A DNA stretch of 64,000 bases from Taxillus chinensis (lineage: Eukaryota > Streptophyta > Magnoliopsida > Santalales > Loranthaceae), in the NCBI GenBank assembly GCA_023512835.1, contig CM042088.1, positions 59,765,579 through 59,829,578 on the forward strand. The letters are read 5' to 3'. Under the pieces are notes generated by a model that saw only the letters and a program-made list of their open reading frames with translations, was not told where the DNA came from and did not search any database. Below, one piece after another: positions 35,501 through 46,809 of the stretch. The translations under genes and the position numbers were made by a program. The first letter of the stretch is position 1. Every line of letters starts with the position of its first letter.

Positions 35501-38422
35501 ACCTTCTGTTGTGATGTCTTGTGATGTGTTTTAATAATATTTTCAAGCGATTTGAGATGCTTGGAAGTGGTAATGCATATTCTTTTTGAGATGAATATCA
35601 GTTTTCAAAAGGTAATGAATTTTAAGTTGATTCTTATGCAGAAAATGGTCAATGGGGGAACCGTGAACTATTGGATCTGCATAAATTTTTCCCGTGTGCA
35701 AGAGCCTGTGACCCGTGGATTTTGTACTGCACTTGCTCAGATGTGTAACATTTCTGGCATGGTATGACTCTTTCCATGTCATAATTTAGTATGCAAAATT
35801 GCACTCCTTCATTTCAGGGAGTGCAACATGTCTCATATTGAATTTGGTTCTTACAGGCATTCAGTCAGGGCCCAGTTCTTCCTCTTGTTAATGCTCGGCC
35901 TGATCAGGTTGAGAGAGCTTTGAAAACTGGTTTCCATGATGCCATGACCAAACTCCGCCCCCAGGGCAAGGAGCTTGATCTATTAATTGCCATTCTCCCT
36001 GATAACAATGGTTCGCTTTATGGTATGAAATTTTTATTTTTAAATTTTTAATTAAAAAGGGCCTTTATAGGTGTATTTTGGGCTCTCCTGTATTTAATGG
36101 TTCTGTGATTGTCCTGCCAAAAGGTGATTTGAAGCGCATCTGTGAGACCGATCTGGGTGTAGTCTCTCAGTGCTGTTTGTCGAAACATGTTTTCAAGATG
36201 AGTAAGCAGTATCTGGCCAATGTGGCTTTGAAGATTAATGTGAAGGTTGGAGGAAGAAATACAGTTTTGGCTGATGCACTATCAGGACGCATGCCACTGG
36301 TCAGTGACCGGCCCACCATCATCTTTGGTGCTGATGTTACTCATCCTCATCCTGGGGAGGATGCAAGTCCGTCCATTGCAGCTGTATGATGCTTCAATTA
36401 TATTTTTTAACTCTAATCCATCCATTACAGTTTTTTGATTTTTCAATTTGTCCTTTTGCGGCGAGGTGATTGACTAGCTTATGCTTCAATCTTTAGGTTG
36501 TGGCTTCTCAAGACTGGCCAGAGGTTACCAAGTATGCTGGTCTGGTTTGTGCTCAAGCCCATCGGCAGGAACTTATCCAAGACCTTTATAAAACATGGGA
36601 CGATCCGGCCAAAGGAACTGTATCTGGTGGCATGATCAAGTATTATGGAGTCATTATTCTTTTTCTTCAGCATTTGTTTGTTTGAACGTCTGTGCTTATA
36701 GAACTTGTTTTGTTGTAAACATTGATCATGTTATTTGGACTTATTAATTTTTTATGAAGGAAAAACTGTACCCCTGTTTATTAGTGTCCTTTGTTCAGTT
36801 TGCATACTTTTGGTTTCACATTTACACTAATACATGTGGCGACCATTATCTTAATGTCACACATAAAAATGCATGCCTATGGTCTTCAATATCTTACAGT
36901 TCATATGAAAATGCATACCTAAGGGGAATGCATTTTTATGCATGACTGCAATTGATGATAGTTCTGCATTTTGTACTTATTGAAGCCACCTGCATGCAGA
37001 CCGAACCGAGAGCATAGCACATGTGTGCATTCTGCAATTTTCCCTTTTATATGTTAATTGACGGGTCACTCATGAAGATTTTAATTTTGGTTGTGAAACT
37101 CAGGGAACTCCTAAAATCTTTCCATAGAGCTACCAGCCGGAAACCAGAGCGCATCATATTTTATAGGCATGGCTTTACTTCCCCCCTTAAAGCTAATTTT
37201 TGCAATTCTTATCTTCCATACTGGATTGGATTGTCACATGTTATCAACCCCTTTCTATCTGCAGGGATGGAGTTAGCGAGGGTCAATTTTACCAAGTCTT
37301 GCTTTATGAGCTAGATGCTATCCGGAAGGTGAGCTATTGTGTCACTTGCTCTTTTCCCCTTGTTATTTTCTCCCAATTCTTCACCTAGATATATTCGAAG
37401 TAATATGATTCTATTGCAACCACCTTTGTATTCACTTGATAAAAAACCCTCCAATTCTAGGCCTGTGCATCTCTGGAGCCAAGCTACCAGCCTCCTGTGA
37501 CATTTGTTGTGGTCCAGAAGCGCCATCACACAAGGTTGTTTGCCAACAACCACCATGATAACAGGTCTATTGATAGGAGTGGGAATATACTGCCTGGTGA
37601 GAAAATTTGCTAGCTTTATCTGTGTCCATTATTTATTATTTGGTGTTATGTATTATTTTCTGGTATTGTACAGGCACAGTTGTTGATTCCAAGATCTGCC
37701 ATCCCACTGAATTTGACTTTTACCTTTGTAGTCATGCTGGAATTCAAGTAAATTGCATTCCTTAGCTTAGTATTTGTATTGTTGTTTTATGCTCTGTGCC
37801 TCACACCAACTTGCCAAACAGGGTACAAGCAGACCGGCTCATTATCACGTGCTCTGGGATGAGAACAAGTTCACAGCAGATGGGCTGCAGTCCCTCACAA
37901 ATAACCTCTGCTATACGTAAGTCTGAATGTTTTTCATTTTGTTGGATTACTGCTCGGAAGCCTTCAGTTTTCTTGGATTTTGACTTGTTTCTGAGTTCTT
38001 TCCGCACTTTCCCTCTACTTGGACGCCTGCCAACAATTCTAGTTATTTCATCATGCATTGACCAAACTCACCATTCATTTGTGTTCATGACATTTTACTC
38101 GCTTTCACAGATATGCAAGATGCACACGCTCCGTTTCTATTGGTTAGCTCTCTATCCCTCCCCCTCTCCCTCCATGTCTGTGTGTGTTTGTTTGTCTAAT
38201 GACTTGGTTTTTACAGTGCCTCCTGCTTACTATGCTCATCTGGCTGCATTCCGAGCCCGCTTCTATATGGAACCGGAGACTTCTGATAGTGGGTCAATGA
38301 CAAGCGGGGCAGTTGGTCCTGGGGGAGGTCGTGGCACTCGCAACACGGGGGCTGCTAATGCTGTGGTTAGGCCCCTTCCTGCCCTGAAGGAGAATGTCAA
38401 GAGGGTTATGTTCTACTGTTAA
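29568..38422 (+). CDS. AGO1: ARGONAUTE1 orthologue, 21 coding exons, 1117 aa
   Basis: Small-RNA-guided slicer at the core of the RNA-induced silencing complex; loads miRNAs and siRNAs and cleaves or represses target RNAs. Coding exons: 29568-30419, 30527-30735, 30835-30984, 31095-31225, 31384-31493, 31688-31794, 31907-32045, 32129-32245, 32490-32597, 32702-32773, 35642-35761, 35857-36022, 36124-36383, 36497-36639, 37104-37166, 37265-37328, 37461-37596, 37674-37747, 37822-37916, 38111-38142, 38217-38422. They sum to 3354 bp in one open frame. Layout: Gly/Gln-rich N-terminus (1-250), N domain (about 256-395), PAZ (about 455-575), MID, then PIWI to the family-typical C-terminus MFYC. Catalytic residues D831, E872, D917 and H1057 are all present. 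The protein is about 70 residues longer than Arabidopsis AGO1, mostly in the N-terminal region. All introns are GT-AG except one GC-AG (37167). A near-perfect miR168 site is at 30055. Exon 35642-35761 (after [14 protein letters not shown]) is somewhat diverged. Exon joins are by homology; no transcript was available. Confidence 0.95.
29841..30008 (+). repeat. 84-bp in-frame tandem duplication in AGO1 exon
   Basis: Units 29841-29924 and 29925-30008 encode the same 28-residue block (starting PEYQGRGR, including APYESS and GTQ-x-GSPSM) with few differences. The length is a multiple of three, so the frame is kept; it lengthens the disordered Gly/Gln-rich N-terminus. Confidence 0.9.
30055..30075 (+). 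promoter_or_regulatory. miR168 target site in AGO1 mRNA
   Basis: These 21 bases, coding for VPELHQA, match the known complementary site of miR168 in plant AGO1 except at about two positions (the eighth base is G where a perfect site has C, and the next-to-last is A where it has G). Cleavage here by miR168-loaded AGO1 is the established feedback that keeps AGO1 levels constant. Conservation of the site supports orthology to AGO1. Confidence 0.9.
33183..34089. mobile_element. Inverted-repeat element (907 bp) in AGO1 intron 11
   Basis: The ends match as an inverted repeat: 33183 begins ATAGTTATTAAAGGCGCA and 34089 ends with its reverse complement, an 18-bp perfect arm. GGCGC/AGGTGC-rich subterminal sequence continues inward on both sides. 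The inside has no transposase, so this is a MITE-like non-autonomous element of unknown superfamily. A T tract of about 19 bases lies at 33880-33898. I could not find a convincing target duplication. Confidence 0.75.
34927..34980 (+). repeat. (AAT)n / (ATT)n microsatellite
   Basis: About 54 bp of AAT units, with one AGT interruption, change to ATT units near 34965, so the tract could fold on itself. It lies inside AGO1 intron 11. Confidence 0.9.
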
Positions 38423-38654
38423 TTAGACTTACGAGTCCCTTGACGGTATTTTTTCCGGGTTTGGGGTGCGCCTACTTGCTGTGGGATTCATGTTCACGAC
38501 TCGGAAGACCGTGTTTATTTCTGTATACATGTTTGATTGTTAAGTTCACGACTCGGAGAATGTCAATACTTGCTGTATTCGTAAAATGTTGAGTACACTA
38601 ATTTGAAAAATGTGGTTATTATATACTATCTGCAGAATCTAAGGTTTGACGTCA

Positions 38655-38660
38655 AATAAA
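38655..38660 (+). terminator. Candidate AGO1 polyadenylation signal
   Basis: AATAAA occurs 233 bp after the stop codon in an AT-rich context with downstream T-rich sequence (38684-38720). Plant poly(A) signals are loose, so the actual cleavage site is uncertain. Confidence 0.4.
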
Positions 38661-39420
38661 TATGGCGATTGAGTTGTGAACTTGTTAAATAGTTATTTCG
38701 CTGGAATAATTGTTCTTCATCGGCTACTTGTGTCTTTCTTTGGTGTTTGTCAGATTACTTCTCGTAAAATGTTCATCTTCCATGAATAATTTTTATGACT
38801 ACATATTAGGATAAATGTAATGTCGATTTAGAGCATCTACTGTATATTTAAATAGCTAATTTAATAAAAATGTCTTAAAATTATAATTTTTAAACTTTTT
38901 ATTATAATTAAAATTTTAATAAAATAAATAATAATTTTTTAAATTTAATCAAATATTATTTAATTTTTATTTATTAAAATATATTTTTAATATATATATT
39001 TTTTAATATTTTTTATATTTATTTTTACATTTAAAAAGAATAAATAAATATTTAAAAAGTAATATTTTAATTGATAAAGGATTAAAATGAAAAAAATTAA
39101 AAAGTGTAGTTAAAATAGAAAAGAGATATTTTTGGTTATTGTGAAGAGTAAAATTTAAAAAGGATATAGTGAATGGTTGAAGTTTTTTGTTTTTAAATTA
39201 ATAGTTCTAGTTTTATTATATTATATTTATTTTTTTTAAATATGCTTTTATTTTTAATTTGCACATGGAATTAGGAAAGATTTGATAAAAATTTAAAAGC
39301 AGCCTTAATGATTAAATTTATTTAACTTAACATTTAGTTATAATTTTAAATTATTTAATTGTTCTAGAAATAATTTTACTAGTACTATACTATGTCATCA
39401 ATAAATAAATGAATGAATTA
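38661..39420. other. AGO1 downstream region; AT-rich, no gene seen
   Basis: After the AGO1 3' end the DNA is very AT-rich (especially 38870-39060). A segment starting GAGCATCTACTGTAT at 38831 resembles the terminus of the plant MITE-like repeats also seen at 27333 and 41982, but no matching second end is visible. Confidence 0.5.
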
Positions 39421-39479
39421 ATCCATCATTAAAAGAAGACCCACCTAAAAGCCCAACAGTTAGGAAAGTGACTAAAAGA

Positions 39480-39780
39480 TGCACACAAGGAATTGTATTC
39501 GAGCAGCAAGCGGAGTTATATTTTGAAGAATTCTAAGGTGAAATAACAACCCCCCTGTTGTTATTTGTAAGCAAATCCACTCAATAGAGCCATCATCTAT
39601 AGGTAGCAGTCTTCTAGCAGATTTCACCATGTGAACAGACAACTAAAAAATAGAAACTCCAGCGCCTCAACAGAAGGCTGACAAAACACACAAGCGATTT
39701 GAGAAATATTAGCCCTGCGTATCAATCTTGAATAAAAAATTGGCCTCACATGGCTAATATATCCCATCTTTTTTGAGTTT
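39480..39780 (-). pseudogene. Possible LINE-type reverse-transcriptase C-terminal remnant
   Basis: Read on the minus strand, about 39640-39745 gives RLIRRANISQ, then C-x-F-C and FLFFSC, the pattern of the zinc-binding domain at the C-terminus of plant LINE-like reverse transcriptases (C-x2-C ... H-x-F-x2-C). The usual His is not clearly present and stops follow. It is short and decayed, and the call rests on the motif pattern alone. Confidence 0.35.
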
Positions 39781-39789
39781 GATGAATTA

Positions 39790-41270
39790 ATATTATTTTT
39801 TTAGAATATTCATGCTAGTTTTTTTATAAATATTTTTATCTAAAATTTTAAATAAAAATTAGAATCATATCATTTAAATCTACAAATTTTAGAGATTAGA
39901 GATAAAATTTCTATAACAAATCTGCATATTTAAAGATTCATTCGTACATATTCGAAATCATATCATTATTTCTTCCTCACCTGTTTCTCCTTTGGACAAT
40001 TGGGTGACCAAGTGACTTTCTTGATTCCTTCCATCACCACTAGACAAATCTTGTACGGATGATGAATAATTTTTAAACTTTCGGTTTTCTTCATGGCTGA
40101 ATTCTCATATTCTCTATCCAAATAAATTTTTGATTTAATATCATAAGACATTATAGTTTTAATGCTTTGAGAACTTACGGTCAAATAACTAATTTGTGAT
40201 TTAAGTATATAATCAACTTTTTATTGAGGAAGTATGAAGTTGTGATTTAATTGAATTTACTGTTCAAGTTTGATGAGGACCTTGCTGTTTAATTGAATTT
40301 AATGTCCAAGTTTTAAGTTCATGTTTTTCCTAATTCTTATACCGTTTTTTATTCTTTCATATAACTCAACAAAATGCTATAAGTCTAGTAATTTTAATAT
40401 TTTCAGATACATAGTTTATAAATAAATAAAGGTCAATTAGAATATTTACTTAGCCTCTGTAAATATCTTTTTGTTAGTTTGAAATGATAATTTAACAAAA
40501 ATATTTAAAAACTTTATTTTGTAGCCTCTTTAAAAAATAATACTCTTTTAAATTTAATATTTACTATTCCCTTTCTATTTTCAAATAATTATATTTTTTC
40601 TCCTTTTTTCTTTTCAATTTATCGCTCCTATTTTGTCTCTTCTATTTTATTTGAAAAATAATATTTTAATTAAACAATAAAGTGAATTATTAAAGTAAAA
40701 ATGTTGAAAAATATGCCATAAAAGTGGATGGTTAAATTAATAAAAATAGTACTATTATTACTTTGAAGAAACAAAATTGAATAGTCTATTGCTCTTACTC
40801 CCTCCAATTCTTGTGTATGATAACGTATTTTTTCAGAGCTTTAACTAATTATTGGGTTAGTAGCATAGTATCATTGTCTAGCTACATTGCATGTGCCTTA
40901 TGCCTGTTCAGTAACTTTTTGAATCAGTTTATAAGTCCGTTTTAGTTATTTTAGAATTTGTGATGCAATTTCAAATCCATTTTTCCTTATTCTAAGCATT
41001 AAATTTATTATAAAAATGATATTTAATGACATGGATGATAGAGGAATTCAAATGCTGTTATTAAAAAGTAAAAAGTAGACTATTCAAAACACCATCTTTA
41101 TTCAAATTCATCCCTTTTGCAAAAAAAATAGTAAATTGTTAATACTAAAAATTCTTTTATGACCTTTTTCCTCTTCAAAACGAAGAAAATATTAATATTG
41201 ATGACTGATGGTCTTATTGCTTTTAGTCAATAATAAATCACATGCTTTCGAAATGCGGTTCGTTTATGTC
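39790..41270. other. No gene seen; AT-rich intergenic DNA
   Basis: Roughly 1.5 kb of AT-rich sequence with no convincing coding frame. CTCCCTCCAATTCTTG at about 40799 looks like one end of a Stowaway/Tourist-like MITE, but no partner end was found. Confidence 0.5.
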
Positions 41271-41664
41271 GGTGGACAAAGGATGTAGGCCCGTGCTATA
41301 ATTAGTCTGGTAGGTTAAAAAAAAAAAAAGTAAGAGAGAAAAAAAAAAGTAAGAAGAAGAAGAAGAGGGGCTACCATTTAATCATGTATCAAGAGTATTA
41401 TACTGAATCGCTCTAAGGTTTTGGGTTTAATTTTCGCGTGTGCCTCTCCTAATTTATTTTTCGAGTTTTATGTGGTGTTGAGATTATTAACTATTTGTAA
41501 AGATATTAATTGATAGGATATCGATATTGTTTTTGTATATATAAAATTATAAAAAAATAGGAGATTGTATGAAATTGATAGCCAAATTTCTTGGTATTTG
41601 ATTAGGTGTTACTAGCCTTATTTATAATATGGATTTCATTTGCAAAAATCAGTATATTTTAACA

Positions 41665-41676
41665 TGGTATCAAAGC
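41665..41676 (+). promoter_or_regulatory. Primer-binding site of degenerate copia element
   Basis: TGGTATCAAAGC directly follows the LTR end TTTTAACA. It pairs with the 3' end of initiator tRNA-Met and fixes the LTR boundary at 41664. The C-rich leader follows, with (CCACC)-like runs at 41930-41980. Confidence 0.85.
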
Positions 41677-41981
41677 TAAAAGCAAAACTAACCAAACCCA
41701 GTTTGTGCACCTTCACCGACCTCCATTTTGTTTAGCCAGTGCCATATCCCAATCGATCGCATTAAAGAAAGGAGGGAGGAAGGGAACCAATACAACATGG
41801 TTGTCTCTCCCAACGCTAAAAGCCGTCACCGCCCCCAGACCATTAGATCTGCTCCTTCGGTTCAAGCAGAGAAGCTATCCGCCCCCTTCCTTTTTCAACC
41901 TAGCCATCACATCCACCCCCACTATCGTTGCCCAAACACACACCACCCACCTACCAACACACCCACACTACCACCTGCTGA

Positions 41982-42392
41982 GAGCATTAACAATAGCTTC
42001 CTAACAAGTTTCCCTAAATTTACAGTTTTAAATTACTTTTTGTTTCTCTATACAAATATACATCACAATAGATTTCCTAAATCACCCTCTATATCATTAA
42101 AATAATTTTTTTATACTACTTATTTTATTTAATAATATTTTTTAAAATTTAATATGAAATAAAAGTTAATGTTATGGGAAACGTGAAAGAGAGAGGTGAG
42201 AGAAAATTTTCAAATATAATTTAATAATTATAGGAAATGAATAGTGCTTCCTAATACATTGGGAAACACTGTACAAACTCTATAGAGAAAGTTAAATATA
42301 GGGCATCTGCTGTAGGAATGATTTTATGACTTTTTATTTTTTTCCTAAATATAGGGAAACGGACCTATACAAGGAATCTGCTACTAGTGCTC
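41982..42392. mobile_element. MITE-like element in copia leader (411 bp), possible TSD TGA
   Basis: The left end GAGCATTAACAATAGCTTCCT and the right end (reverse complement GAGCACTAGTAGCAGATTCC) form an imperfect terminal inverted repeat. TGA flanks both sides (41979-41981 and 42393-42395). The C-rich copia leader reads on smoothly when the segment is removed. There is no transposase inside. A 3-bp duplication would suit the PIF/Harbinger group, though TGA is not its usual target. Confidence 0.65.
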
Positions 42393-42489
42393 TGACACGC
42401 CTACACCAACCACTGCCAATCTATATATAGCCTTTTTTTTGAAAACAAATAAAAAACAAAATAAGTGATCTCATTAAATCTTCTGGTCC

Positions 42490-43230
42490 TAATTCTAATT
42501 CTTGTTTAGTTGGAAGGTATCTTTAATGCCGACATTCAACTTATATTATTGAAAAATCTGCTCCGTCTAATGTATTGGATGCATGATATGACAAATGGTA
42601 TGTTGAAAAATCAAAAGGTAAAACAGTGGCTTCTAATGTCCATGACTCTTTACATCATGAAGCGCTATATCCATATACCCACTGCCTTATAAAATCTGGA
42701 GAGCTCTATCCAAAGCCTTCTATGATGCTAATAATGAGATGTATGATTACTTGTTGCTTCAAAGGGCTTTTTCAGCCAAACATGGTGCTAGATCACTCTT
42801 CGTCTACTATGGGAAGTTAACACAGTAACTTGATCATTGTGATTGAGTGGCCATGAAGGATCCTAATGATGTTACAACTTATCGATAATTCATTGAGCGA
42901 ACCTGAGTACATATTTTTATGGCTAGATTGGATAAAAGTTTTGACCAATTTTGGCGAGAAATATTATGACATGAGCCACTCCCAAGTTTGGAAGAGTGTT
43001 ATTCCGTAGTCCATCATGAGGCAATATGATCTACTACTTTGAATGAAGACATTGAGAAACCTAAAGTTTCTACTATGGTTTCTTTCCATCCACCCAGTAA
43101 GATATCCCAAGATTGATCTAAATCCACCAATTCAAACAATTCCAATAAACCTACCTATAAATTCACTCATTGTAATCAAACAGGTCATTTAAAAAATTAC
43201 TACTGAACTCATTGGCTAACTAGATTGGTG
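42490..43230 (+). pseudogene. Copia gag, degenerate
   Basis: Short frames give the copia-type gag pattern: LFVYYGKL near 42797, MARLDKSFDQFW near 42919, then EECYSVVHHEA near 42999. A CCHC-like knuckle H-C-N-Q-T-G-H-L-K-N-Y follows at about 43165-43195, with the first Cys changed. Stops and frameshifts break it throughout. Confidence 0.75.
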
Positions 43231-43612
43231 GGACCCCACAAACATCAAAATTCAAAATGGCCTTCCACTATTGTAGTTGCTCAAACAATGGAAGACAATG
43301 CCCACCCCATATTATCTGCGTTACTAACCACTACAAACACAAAAGGTAAGGTGTTCACCACTTCTATGCTTGTTTTGAATAGTGCATGGATAATTAATTA
43401 TGGTGCTACTGATCATATGACATTTGAAGTTAAACAAGTCACTAATCTTTACTCATCTTCCTAAAATTGTGTCTCCACGACTAACAGTAATACTACCTCG
43501 GTAATTGGGGAAGGGTCATCACATCTTATTAATACTTTACATCTTGATCATGTATTGGTTGTTCCTTCATTAGACTATAATCTCTTGTTAATCTCTCAAC
43601 TCACTACTACAT
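43231..43612 (+). pseudogene. Copia protease region, degenerate
   Basis: The frame 43225-43464 includes WIINYGATDHMT, the copia aspartic-protease motif (normally W-x-x-D-S-G-A-x-x-H) with Asp-Ser replaced by Asn-Tyr, so the catalytic Asp is lost. It continues to LLISQLTTT, where the solo LTR at 43613 interrupts it. The next residues follow at 46391. Confidence 0.85.
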
Positions 43613-46385
43613 TGTAATGACCCATGTCTGGGGTTTCGATAGTTAACCATGTGATGGAGTGCACATCGAGGGATTTGAATATCAGTACGACGACGTATGC
43701 GTCGAATAGAGCATTTTGACTATGAGTGGGCCCAATTCGGAGCCTTGAAAGGCTAATTTTGGAATTTTTGTGGTGTGGTCTGGTGACTTTGTATTCGAGG
43801 CCTTATTTGGAAAAACAAACCTCAGTACAGTAATGTACTCATCAAACGGAGCGTTTTGACAGTAATTGGGTTTGATTTGGAGTCTGGACCCCGTGAGGGT
43901 AATTTTGATATTTTAACAAAATAAATGTGGGAAAGTATAAATAGGGCAGTGAAGAACTCAAATCCCTAATTGTCATATGTGCTTGCCTTTCTAGAGAGAG
44001 AAAGAGAAGGGAGAAAGCAAAATTGATGATCCGGAGCTCAAATCGACCAAAGTCGAGGTAGGGATTCATTCTTCTCACTCTTATAGCATTGATTATGCTT
44101 GCTAGAGGAGCTAAAACATGTGAATTAACTCCTAATTCGTGAAATTAGAAGTATGAACCCTAGAGTTTGATAAACTCGATTTATATTGTTTTGGTATGAA
44201 TTGATGTTGTTTTGGTAGCCTAAGATGGCTAGGATGAGTTAGAAAGCCATTTAGGGGATGAATTGGTGCTTTAAAATGGAGATTTAACGAGTATAATTGG
44301 GTTTTGGGACAAAATCGGGAAGAATGCAGTCGACGGTTCGCGACTGGGGAATTACTCGAGGCTAACTTCGAGCAGAGTGTCGAGCAGGAGCCTCGAGCAT
44401 GTTGCTCGAGCTTAGAGTGTCGAGCAGAGCTTCGAGCAAGGTGTCTCGAGCAGGGTGTCTCGAGCAGTTAGACAGTGTATGTTGCCAGGGTGCCTGGACC
44501 CATTTACATTATAACCATTAAAGTATTATACTTAAGTTACAATGTAAATAGCGAAATACCCCCCATTTGGATTCAAAGAAAAATACTAGAAAATTAAATT
44601 CCACTCCTTCAAAATGTGAAAAATGGGATTTAGTGTAAAATCCCAGAAATATGCAGTTTTTCGTAGTGGTGACTTTTTAGAAAGTGGGGTTAGACCTCTC
44701 AGAAAAATTTCCAAAAATCAGATTCTCTTAGTTATGGTATGAGGAGCCAATGCCGGGACTGATTTATTTCAAAAATCAGATTCTCTCAGTTATGGTATGA
44801 GATAATACTGTACCTTAGAGGTAACAGAATATTGTGCCTGAGAGGCCATACTATGCCTGAGAGGCAATATTGTGCCTGAGAGGAAATGTTGTGCCTGAGA
44901 GGTAATGTATCTGAGAGGTAATATACCTGAGAGGTAATATAGTAATGTACCTGAGAGGTAATATAAAATATTGTGCTTGAGAGGCAATGCTGTGCCCGAG
45001 GGGCAATACTATGCTTGAGAGGTCATACTGTTCATGAGAGGAAATACTGTGTATGAGAGGTAAAACTGAGCTTAGTGAGGCTGTGTGACAAAACTATTGT
45101 GCCTGGTTTGATGTTATGGTTTGGGTCATGAGGGCTATGGTGTCAAAGGGGTGGTGCGGGTGGTTGACACTATGAGAGCCTCATGGTATGGTGACGGTTA
45201 TGGTTATGGTTAGCTCGTATACTTACGTGTACTGTGTGGGACCTTTGGGTTTGTTGTGATATGTTATGCTCGCTTGTATACCTGTGTGTGAGATCTATGT
45301 GACATGTGCGACTCTTAAGTGCATGTGAGATGTCAATTGTGCTTGATGGCATATTCGGTGGTTGAGTTTGAGCTGAGTTGAGCTCAGTGCAGATGTACCT
45401 TTGCATGAATGTGATAGGTGGCTAAGGCCCCCTTGGTTTGTGATGTACCCTATTGGGTGAGGTTAAGGCCTGATGAGCTTGTTGAGTTGATATGATCTTG
45501 TGAAGGATCATGGACGTTGTGCCCTGAGGTGATGTGGATCTTGTTAGGATTGTGGTGAATATGCTGGGTCCTTGTGTGGATAGGATAGGCTATCCTGCTG
45601 ATGTGATTTGTTGATAATTCTATTTTGGATTGTGGGGAAACATACCGAATCTTGATGAAGAGAGGATGTCCTGGTGTAATATTATATTGATGGGATGTTG
45701 TGAGGCTTTTGATGACAAGTGATAGAGACCCCTGAGATGTTACGCTGTTGTCAGAGTCTGTTTGTCCTTAGGAAGGTGTTCCATGATATCGAAAGTCCTC
45801 TCAATCCGAGGTGGTTGAGCAGCGTGTCCCGTAGAGCGGCGGTATCAGATTGGAATACCTATCCCTTGGCACTCAGTGATGGCACCGGTACGTTAAGAGA
45901 GCTGTCTGGAGAGTTGGAGGTTAAAAATAAGGAATTTGTTCCCTGATTTTAGTTTGCTTCAGGCTGTGTCCTGACGTTTGTTGTCTGTATGGTTATGCTT
46001 TGAGCATGTATTGAGCGGAGGGTGTAAAGTTCTAGGATCCCTACTGAGCTGTGGTTGCTCACCCCTCTTGTTGTGTTTGTTTTTGTTTGTTTCAGGTGCT
46101 TATAGGAGCTGGGAGGTTTACCAGAGGTGGAGAACTTGTTTGTGTTTGTTTGTTTTGTTGGATTAGAAAAATTATGGTGTAATCCCGTGGGGAAAAGAAC
46201 ATGTATGTATGTGTGTTTGTATTGTGATTTGAAATGAGATTTTTGTATATGTGTGATATGGTTTTAGGGACGGCACCCATGTTAAGGTCCCTTTCTCGGT
46301 GTTCTCACCAACCCCTTGTCCCTTCGGGTGCGGGCATGGGAATTCACTACCCGGTTTCTGCGGGCCGAAAAGCCGAGGCGTGACA
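43613..46385 (+). mobile_element. Solo gypsy LTR (2773 bp), TSD TACAT
   Basis: It begins TGTAATGACCCATG and ends GAGGCGTGACA, with perfect duplications TACAT at 43608-43612 and 46386-46390, in the copia gene between protease and integrase. Contents in order: two U3 motifs (43709, 43849), a GAGAGA stretch (43993-44010), a CTCGAG island (44350-44470), a GCCTGAGAGG minisatellite (44805-45066) and the GCTCACCCCT block (46055). Open frames inside, for example 45719-45946, have no recognisable domain. Confidence 0.93.
44805..45066 (+). repeat. GCCTGAGAGG minisatellite in solo LTR
   Basis: About thirteen degenerate units of 16-25 bp are built on GCCTGAGAGG followed by CAATAYTGT or TAATAT. Shorter units cluster at 44905-44960. 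The same core appears in the LTRs at 22490 (reverse), 47990-48180 and 55400-55570. Confidence 0.85.
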
Positions 46386-46390
46386 TACAT

Positions 46391-46804
46391 TATCTTGTGT
46401 TGTTATTTTTTGGCCTAATTATTGTGTGTTTAAAGATATTTAGACTTGACAAACAATTGATTATGGTGTTAAGAGAAGGAATCTATATTACTTGGACTTG
46501 ACATTAGTCACTTTCTATTAGATTACAATAGGCTTTATCAGTGAAAAGCCCTAGTTCACTCAAGAAGGTTGCTGACATTTTTTTTTCTAACATCGATGTT
46601 TAGGACATGCCTCATTTGGTTATCTTAAAAGGTTGTTTCCTAGTTTGTTTATGAATGCGGATCTTTCGATATTGAAGGGTGATGTGTGTGAACTTGCAAA
46701 AAGCCATCGTGCCTTCTTTCCTTTAGTTTTAAATAAAAGTCATATTCCATTTATGGTTATTTTTTATGATGTTTGGAGACTATTCAAGGTTCTAACCTTG
46801 GGTG
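46391..46804 (+). pseudogene. Copia pre-integrase region, degenerate
   Basis: Continues the copia gene after the TACAT duplication: readable pieces include a C-x6-C-V-F block after LSCVV, the pre-integrase GH-type region (HASFGYLKRLFPSLF near 46609) and C-E-L-A-K-S-H (46690). These belong to the zinc-binding front part of integrase. It is cut at 46809 by the complete gypsy element and resumes at 56055 with WFVTFIDDCTRM. Confidence 0.85.
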
Positions 46805-46809
46805 GGTCA

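Larger units (their letters stand above)
32774..35641 (+). other. AGO1 intron 11, 2.9 kb, expanded by repeats
   Basis: This is by far the largest intron of the gene (the others are roughly 80-460 bp, apart from the leader intron). It contains the inverted-repeat element 33183-34089, an (AAT)n microsatellite at 34927-34980, and AT-rich DNA. No separate gene is visible; open frames inside, such as 33190-33639 on the minus strand, come from the element. Confidence 0.85.

Noticed and set aside
40797..40860. CTCCCTCCAATT end of a possible Stowaway/Tourist MITE
   Set aside because: Only one end is visible; no inverted partner or TA/TAA duplication found nearby.
44805..45066. Regularly spaced short repeats that might suggest a CRISPR-like array
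   Set aside because: Unit length varies from about 16 to 25 bp, spacers are themselves repeats, and the array lies inside a plant LTR.
45719..46166. Open frames at the end of the solo LTR
   Set aside because: Inside an LTR, without domain match, and crossing the conserved LTR block; not credible genes.
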